A DNA stretch of 9,822 bases from Bacteroidales bacterium. GTDB lineage: Bacteria; Bacteroidota; Bacteroidia; Bacteroidales; F082. Shown one piece after another: positions 6,046 through 9,822 of the stretch; the stretch's first letter is position 1, and every line of letters begins with the position of its first letter. The notes below the pieces were generated by a model that was not told the DNA's origin, made no database searches, and worked only from the letters and a program-made list of their open reading frames with translations. The translations under genes were made by a program, and so were the position numbers. The stretch spans positions 1 through 9,822 of the forward strand of contig JAOZNY010000110.1 in the NCBI GenBank assembly GCA_029933565.1, in the 5' to 3' direction.

Positions 6046-7656
6046 TTAATATCCTGCAAGTTTTTCAACATATTCCTCTAGTTTGCTTGTATCAGACAGG
6101 CCAATTTTTTTAGATAGCCTCTGTTTGGCTTTTTTTGCACCTTCTGGGGATATCCCCATTAAGTGGGCAGTTTCTTTTTGGTTTAATCCAAGTTTTATAA
6201 ATATTAACTGCCGCCTGTCTCCCGTCGATAAATTGCTAATATTTTCAATACTTTTACAGAACTCAGGGTGCAAGTCTAGGAATATTTTATTGTACTCCTC
6301 CCAATCATTATCAGTCAATATTCTAGTTTCTTTTAATAACTGAACCTTTTGTTTAACCATATCTTGGTCCTGTTGATTTTCAAAAGAGCGAATTTCTTTT
6401 TCAAGTTGTTCAATAATGTCACTTTTACTATGAAGCCTCTGAGTAATATCGTCTAGTTTCTGTTCTGAAAAATTTGCCCTTTTTATTGCAAAATGCGATT
6501 TGGTATCTGCTAGGACTTTTGCATTTTTATGTTTTAATCGCCTGTTGTTTAATGCTAAAATTATTATTGTACTAATGAGCAAAATGCCAAGTAAAATTAT
6601 TATTGCCAAACTGTAAACAGCCCGTTTCTCCTTTTCAAGCAATTCAATTTTATTTATTTTATTCTGAACATTATATTTAGTTTCTGTTTCAATAATTGTC
6701 TTTTTGTATGATTGAGTTACTAAACTGTCTCGAAAATCATTATATTTAATATAATATTGAAGGGCTTTATCAAAATCTCCATGATTTTGATAAAACTCAA
6801 ATAATTTAAAGTAAATCTCTTCATGAACTTCTGGAGCCTTCATGGAATTCGTAATTAGTTTGGCTTTAAGAAAATACTCTAAAGAAATATTATCTTCATT
6901 TAAATATTCATAGCCTTCACCTAATTTAAGATACACTTTTGCAATGGCTACTGTATTATCTACTTCTTTATAGGTTTTAAGGCTCTCATTTAGCAGTTCT
7001 ATTCCTTTGTCATAATTTCCTTTTCCAAAGTTTACCGAGGCAAGGCTCGCATTAATGCTTGCAATATTGTATTTATTAATTGGCAAACTCGTATCCGAGT
7101 TATAGTACTCCTTCAGTCCTCCTGTAAAATAGTATGTGGCACTGTCATAACTCTTACTCATTAAATAGATAAGTCCCAAATTTGCAAAAGCAGCTCTTTT
7201 GGCTGGTAAGTATGAACCTTCAATAGCTTTATTATAAAACTCTTTTGCTTTGTGAAGTTCTCCCATATCCTTATAAGTATTTGCTACTTCAAGGTATGCA
7301 ATATATGCACGGATATCATTGTTTTTCTCTCCCCAGTCAATCATTTTATAAGTAAGTGATATTGCTGTGTCGTACATTCCATAATCACTATAAATTGCAC
7401 CCATAAGGCCATAGCAACTAGCAATTCCCTTTCCGCTTTTTATTTTTTGGTATTCCTTTAAAGCTCTTTCTGTGAAAAGCAAAGCACTGTCATTGTTGTT
7501 AGGAAAATAATAATTTGCAATTGTTATTAATGCGTTTGCTTTTTTTTCTTCGCTAAAAAATGACAGACTGTCTTTTAATATTTCAATTTTATTGTAAGCA
7601 TTAATTTTATAGGGTAGGATTAGTAAAATTAAAAAAGTGATAATAAACTTATTCAT
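6046..7656 (-). CDS. Membrane-spanning TPR regulator with C-terminal LuxR-type HTH
   Basis: The 536-residue protein has a clear sensor layout. A signal peptide or first membrane anchor comes first (residues 1-20). Several tetratricopeptide repeats follow at about 36-315 (for example GELHKAKEFYNKAIEG, GNYDKGIELLNESLKTYK, GDFDKALQYYIKYND). Next are a short coil, one transmembrane helix (about 347-369), a cytoplasmic coiled coil (about 375-445), and a DNA-binding domain from about 452. The last contains DWEEYNKIFLDLHPEF and the helix-turn-helix NQKETAHLMGISPEGAKKAKQRLSKKIG (492-519). This architecture is common in Bacteroidota, where the TPRs face the periplasm and probably sense a protein or peptide. 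No kinase or receiver domain is present, so it is a one-component regulator. Flanking it are two envelope-protein genes that share an upstream motif, which makes it the obvious candidate to control them. The ATG at 7656 is preceded by TATATTTG, a -7 consensus match, 35 bp upstream. Confidence 0.85.
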   Translation of the reverse strand: MNKFIITFLILLILPYKINAYNKIEILKDSLSFFSEEKKANALITIANYYFPNNNDSALLFTERALKEYQKIKSGKGIASCYGLMGAIYSDYGMYDTAISLTYKMIDWGEKNNDIRAYIAYLEVANTYKDMGELHKAKEFYNKAIEGSYLPAKRAAFANLGLIYLMSKSYDSATYYFTGGLKEYYNSDTSLPINKYNIASINASLASVNFGKGNYDKGIELLNESLKTYKEVDNTVAIAKVYLKLGEGYEYLNEDNISLEYFLKAKLITNSMKAPEVHEEIYFKLFEFYQNHGDFDKALQYYIKYNDFRDSLVTQSYKKTIIETETKYNVQNKINKIELLEKEKRAVYSLAIIILLGILLISTIIILALNNRRLKHKNAKVLADTKSHFAIKRANFSEQKLDDITQRLHSKSDIIEQLEKEIRSFENQQDQDMVKQKVQLLKETRILTDNDWEEYNKIFLDLHPEFCKSIENISNLSTGDRRQLIFIKLGLNQKETAHLMGISPEGAKKAKQRLSKKIGLSDTSKLEEYVEKLAGY

Positions 7657-7691
7657 TATTTTGAGCAGAAATTATGTTTGTCATTAATTTA

Positions 7692-7699
7692 CAAATATA
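7692..7699 (-). promoter_or_regulatory. Predicted -7 element of the regulator gene
   Basis: The minus strand reads TATATTTG, a TAnnTTTG match, 35 bp before the ATG at 7656. No TTTG is found at the -33 position. The second copy of the shared motif (7721-7739) begins 21 bp upstream, just where the -33 element should be, so a protein bound there could block this promoter. Confidence 0.5.
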
Positions 7700-7720
7700 T
7701 ATAAAATCACTGTAAAAATT

Positions 7721-7739
7721 GTCACCCTATCTGTCCCCC
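7721..7739 (+). promoter_or_regulatory. Candidate operator, copy 2 (between divergent regulator and secreted-protein genes)
   Basis: The plus strand reads GTCACCCTATCTGTCCCCC, matching copy 1 (5838-5856 on the minus strand) at 17 of 19 bases. It points toward the secreted-protein gene and ends 31 bp before its -7 element, against 30 bp for copy 1. The second half-site is degraded here (GTCCCCC instead of GTCACCC). Confidence 0.55.
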
Positions 7740-7745
7740 CTAATT

Positions 7746-7778
7746 TTTGCTGTTTCTTTCCCATTTAAAATAGATTTG
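7746..7778 (+). promoter_or_regulatory. Predicted promoter of the secreted-protein gene
   Basis: TTTG at 7746-7749 and TAGATTTG at 7771-7778 are separated by 21 bp. This agrees with the Bacteroidota housekeeping promoter (TTTG, 19-21 bp, TAnnTTTG). The -7 element is 33 bp before the ATG at 7812. Confidence 0.65.
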
Positions 7779-7811
7779 CAATTTAGAATAATACCAAATA
7801 AAAATAGCATT

Positions 7812-8528
7812 ATGAAAAAAGTATTTTTAACAGTAATAATTCCAATTATGATGTTTGTTGTTGTAGGAACAACAAAACAAGCCATTGCACAAAAGGCAGA
7901 AATTGAAAAACGCCTTACTGAATTAGGCATTGAAACCGACATGGCATTCAATAACCTATCGGAAAATAGTACCGACTATTCTTGCAAGGCCACAATGACA
8001 GAAACCACAAGTGAAAAAACAACTGTTGAAACTGCATCTTTTAATCCACTTAATGCTCAGGGTAGCAGATGGACGTTAAACACTGTAAATGGAGAAAGTC
8101 CTTCAAAAAAGGACATTAAAAAATTCAACAAAGCACATAATGCAAAACAAGATAATCTAAAAGCAGAGCCAGACGAAAACAGCATGAAGATTGTAAATGA
8201 AGATGATCATATGTTTGTTATTGGATTAAAATACAATGAAGCAGACCTACCTCATAAATATAAATTCCTAGGGCAATGCAATGCGGAGATTTATGTGGAT
8301 AAAGAAGCAAAGCGCCTATACAAAGTAAAATTTTACAATACAACACCTTTAAAAATAAAAGGTATAAATGTGGTTAAACTTGATATGACAATTGAGTTAA
8401 TGCTTGCCGACGATGGTAAAGCTGTGTTAATAAAAGATGAAACCATTATTATGGATGTGAAGTTGCTGGGGCAGATGATTGAGATAACCGAGGAAACTGA
8501 GTTTTATGATTATGAGAAAGTTAAATAA
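7812..8528 (+). CDS. Small secreted protein of unknown function
   Basis: The frame is open from a TTG at 7719, but that codon overlaps the candidate operator and lies upstream of the promoter. The ATG at 7812 starts a proper signal peptide (MKKVFLTVIIPIMMF...QAIAQ, cleavage near residue 26), giving 238 residues. The mature protein has a short helical lead (28-49), then a region around 75-110 with the motif NPLNAQGSRWTLNTVNGESPSKKDIKKFNK. Its form, G-x-RWTL-xx-VNG-xx-P followed by lysine-rich helix, I associate with uncharacterised secreted proteins of other Gram-negative bacteria. The second half (about 133-233) is a set of beta strands (FVIGLKY, AEIYVDKEAKRLYKVKFY, LDMTIELMLADDGKAVLIKDETIIMDVKLLG), possibly a lipocalin- or LolA-like sheet. 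It has no catalytic motif and no lipobox. It is divergent from the regulator gene and probably under its control. Confidence 0.75.
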   Translation: MKKVFLTVIIPIMMFVVVGTTKQAIAQKAEIEKRLTELGIETDMAFNNLSENSTDYSCKATMTETTSEKTTVETASFNPLNAQGSRWTLNTVNGESPSKKDIKKFNKAHNAKQDNLKAEPDENSMKIVNEDDHMFVIGLKYNEADLPHKYKFLGQCNAEIYVDKEAKRLYKVKFYNTTPLKIKGINVVKLDMTIELMLADDGKAVLIKDETIIMDVKLLGQMIEITEETEFYDYEKVK

Positions 8529-8612
8529 AGATAAAAAGATAGCAGCCTTAAAACCATTTTGCATTGTATTTTTAATAGAAATTAAAAAATCATTACAAAA
8601 ACATATAACGTT

Positions 8613-9822
8613 ATGAAGAATCCATTACTCCAAATCTCAGTTTTTATTTCAAGTAATAATATGGAAACAACTACCTTTAAAGGATTTCGTGCAATTACAA
8701 TAAACTACTTTAAATCTCTTGGGTTTATTTTCATTTTTTTAGCATTATCTGTTAGTGTTTCAGCACAATCATTTGTTCTTGATCTGCAAGGTGCAAACAT
8801 GTCTTTTTTGGAAACAGACCGTCTAGTAACTTATGATCCAGGTAATAACGGAGGAAAGGACGTAGGATCTATACATGAGTATAGCAATCTCATATCTCAT
8901 AATGGCATAGATGTATATGGTCGACTTACCATTGTCGAAAAAAATAATGCAAGTATAAATACATTTGATGATGATGCTATCACAGGTGATGCTTTCAGAT
9001 TTCAACCTAGACTTGGAGCAGGCTCCGGAGGCGGTTATATACTCTATAAATTGGAATTCTTTCAAGTTAATACAGATTACCCTGTGTTCTTATATAATTA
9101 TTATTTGACAGGTGTAGATATTGATGGGGCTTCTGCATCTGTAAGAGAATATTATGAGATTAGTGGATTTTCATCATATACTGTAGATGCAACTACCGGA
9201 TTAACTATTTCAACTAATTCGACAACTGGAAGAACCAAATTTATGGGTATTAGTTCTAGTCTGAGTGGTGTTACCTTTGATAACACGGCAGCTTTTATTT
9301 CTAATTATGAGAACCCTAATAATAGTATTACTTTTTTAATGGGAATATCTGGACAGAATTCTGAACGATATTTTTCAGCACAATTTGGAATAGCAGGAGG
9401 GACATTTACTAATCCAGAAACCACAACAAACGAATTGCCATTAGCAGTTGATGATATTGGAACTGTTTTTTCTAGTACTGGCTTAACTTCTTCTGGCGGT
9501 TCTGCAATTCCAGATATATTAGTCAATGACATTTTTAATGGTCTCCCGGTAGTTCCTACGGAAGTAACAATTACAGAAATCAATCCGGCATCTAATCCAG
9601 GTGTTGTATTAAATACTACCACAGGAGAAGTAACAGTAGTTCCAGGAACCCCGGTAGGCGTATATCATATAGAATATCAAATTTGTATGAATACCTCACC
9701 TTCAGGGAGATGCGATATAGCAACAATTACAATTAATGTAATTAATCCAAGTTTGACAATTACGAAAGTTGCCAATCCAACGGTAATCACTGCACCGGGC
9801 GTTATCACTTATACCATCACAG
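8613..9822 (+). CDS. Large modular secreted surface protein (adhesin-like), 3' end beyond window
   Basis: The frame is open from the ATG at 8613 to the last base, 403 full codons with no stop. A signal peptide follows a long N-terminal region (hydrophobic core GFIFIFLALSVSVSA, cleavage near residue 51). An ATG at 8661 (M17) would give a more ordinary 35-residue signal peptide, but the first ATG has the better A-rich upstream context. Residues 53-278 form an unrecognised beta-rich domain. Residues 280-378 are an Ig/cadherin-like module (DDIGTVF, IPDILVNDIFNGLPV, GVVLNTTTGEVTVVPGTPVGVYHIEYQICM, CDIATITINVI) of the type repeated in long Bacteroidota surface proteins. From residue 380 LTITKVANPTVITAPG opens a DUF11-type repeat. 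Such proteins usually carry many repeats and end in a sorting domain, which cannot be seen here. The gene starts 84 bp after the secreted-protein gene with no terminator between, so the two may be co-transcribed. Confidence 0.82.
   Translation, partial: MKNPLLQISVFISSNNMETTTFKGFRAITINYFKSLGFIFIFLALSVSVSAQSFVLDLQGANMSFLETDRLVTYDPGNNGGKDVGSIHEYSNLISHNGIDVYGRLTIVEKNNASINTFDDDAITGDAFRFQPRLGAGSGGGYILYKLEFFQVNTDYPVFLYNYYLTGVDIDGASASVREYYEISGFSSYTVDATTGLTISTNSTTGRTKFMGISSSLSGVTFDNTAAFISNYENPNNSITFLMGISGQNSERYFSAQFGIAGGTFTNPETTTNELPLAVDDIGTVFSSTGLTSSGGSAIPDILVNDIFNGLPVVPTEVTITEINPASNPGVVLNTTTGEVTVVPGTPVGVYHIEYQICMNTSPSGRCDIATITINVINPSLTITKVANPTVITAPGVITYTIT

Noticed and set aside
5925..6113. 62-codon plus-strand frame between the barrel and regulator genes
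   Set aside because: It overlaps the 3' end of the regulator, shows no family resemblance or promoter, and looks like a chance frame.
7719..7811. 31-codon N-terminal extension of the secreted protein from a TTG codon
   Set aside because: It would begin in the operator motif and upstream of the predicted -7 element; the ATG at 7812 gives a standard signal peptide.
8823..9622. Minus-strand frames of 80 and 105 codons inside the adhesin gene
   Set aside because: They are antisense shadows of a continuous plus-strand frame with a clear signal peptide and recognised modules.

Overview
The window looks like chromosomal DNA from a member of the Bacteroidota. It is AT-rich, and the genes lack obvious Shine-Dalgarno sites. 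Several starts are preceded by the Bacteroidota -7 element TAnnTTTG. The protein families also fit: a PorT-like outer-membrane barrel, a TPR/transmembrane/LuxR-type HTH regulator, an S23-type four-helix-bundle protein and a large modular secreted adhesin. I cannot name the genus.

Left part (about 1-5010, all on the minus strand). Read in transcription order, there is a TolB-like beta-propeller lipoprotein, a small four-helix-bundle (S23/IVP family) gene, a ProXp/YbaK-type aminoacyl-tRNA editing protein, an arginine deiminase and a GT22/GT39-like integral-membrane glycosyltransferase. The last three lie 12-35 bp apart and are probably co-transcribed. The four-helix-bundle gene is bracketed by two arrays of a degenerate heptamer (ATTGGTC / GACCAAT) in inverted orientation. 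One array runs into the first codons of the editing gene and the other into the stop codon of the TolB-like gene, so the gene looks like an inserted mini-element.

Middle part (5083-8528). A PorT-like outer-membrane protein gene (minus) ends in a clear intrinsic terminator. Next comes a membrane-spanning TPR-HTH regulator (minus), and divergent from it a small secreted protein of unknown function (plus). A 19-bp motif, GTCACCCTATYTGTCMCCC, occurs upstream of both the OMP gene and the secreted-protein gene. It has the same orientation relative to each gene and lies 30 and 31 bp from a TAnnTTTG -7 element. The second copy also lies in the upstream region of the regulator gene. I read this as a small envelope regulon run by the TPR-HTH protein. 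This is an inference from position and motif sharing.

Right part (8613-9822). A large secreted, modular surface protein starts here and runs off the window. Its reading frame is open to the last base and begins a DUF11-type repeat just before the edge.
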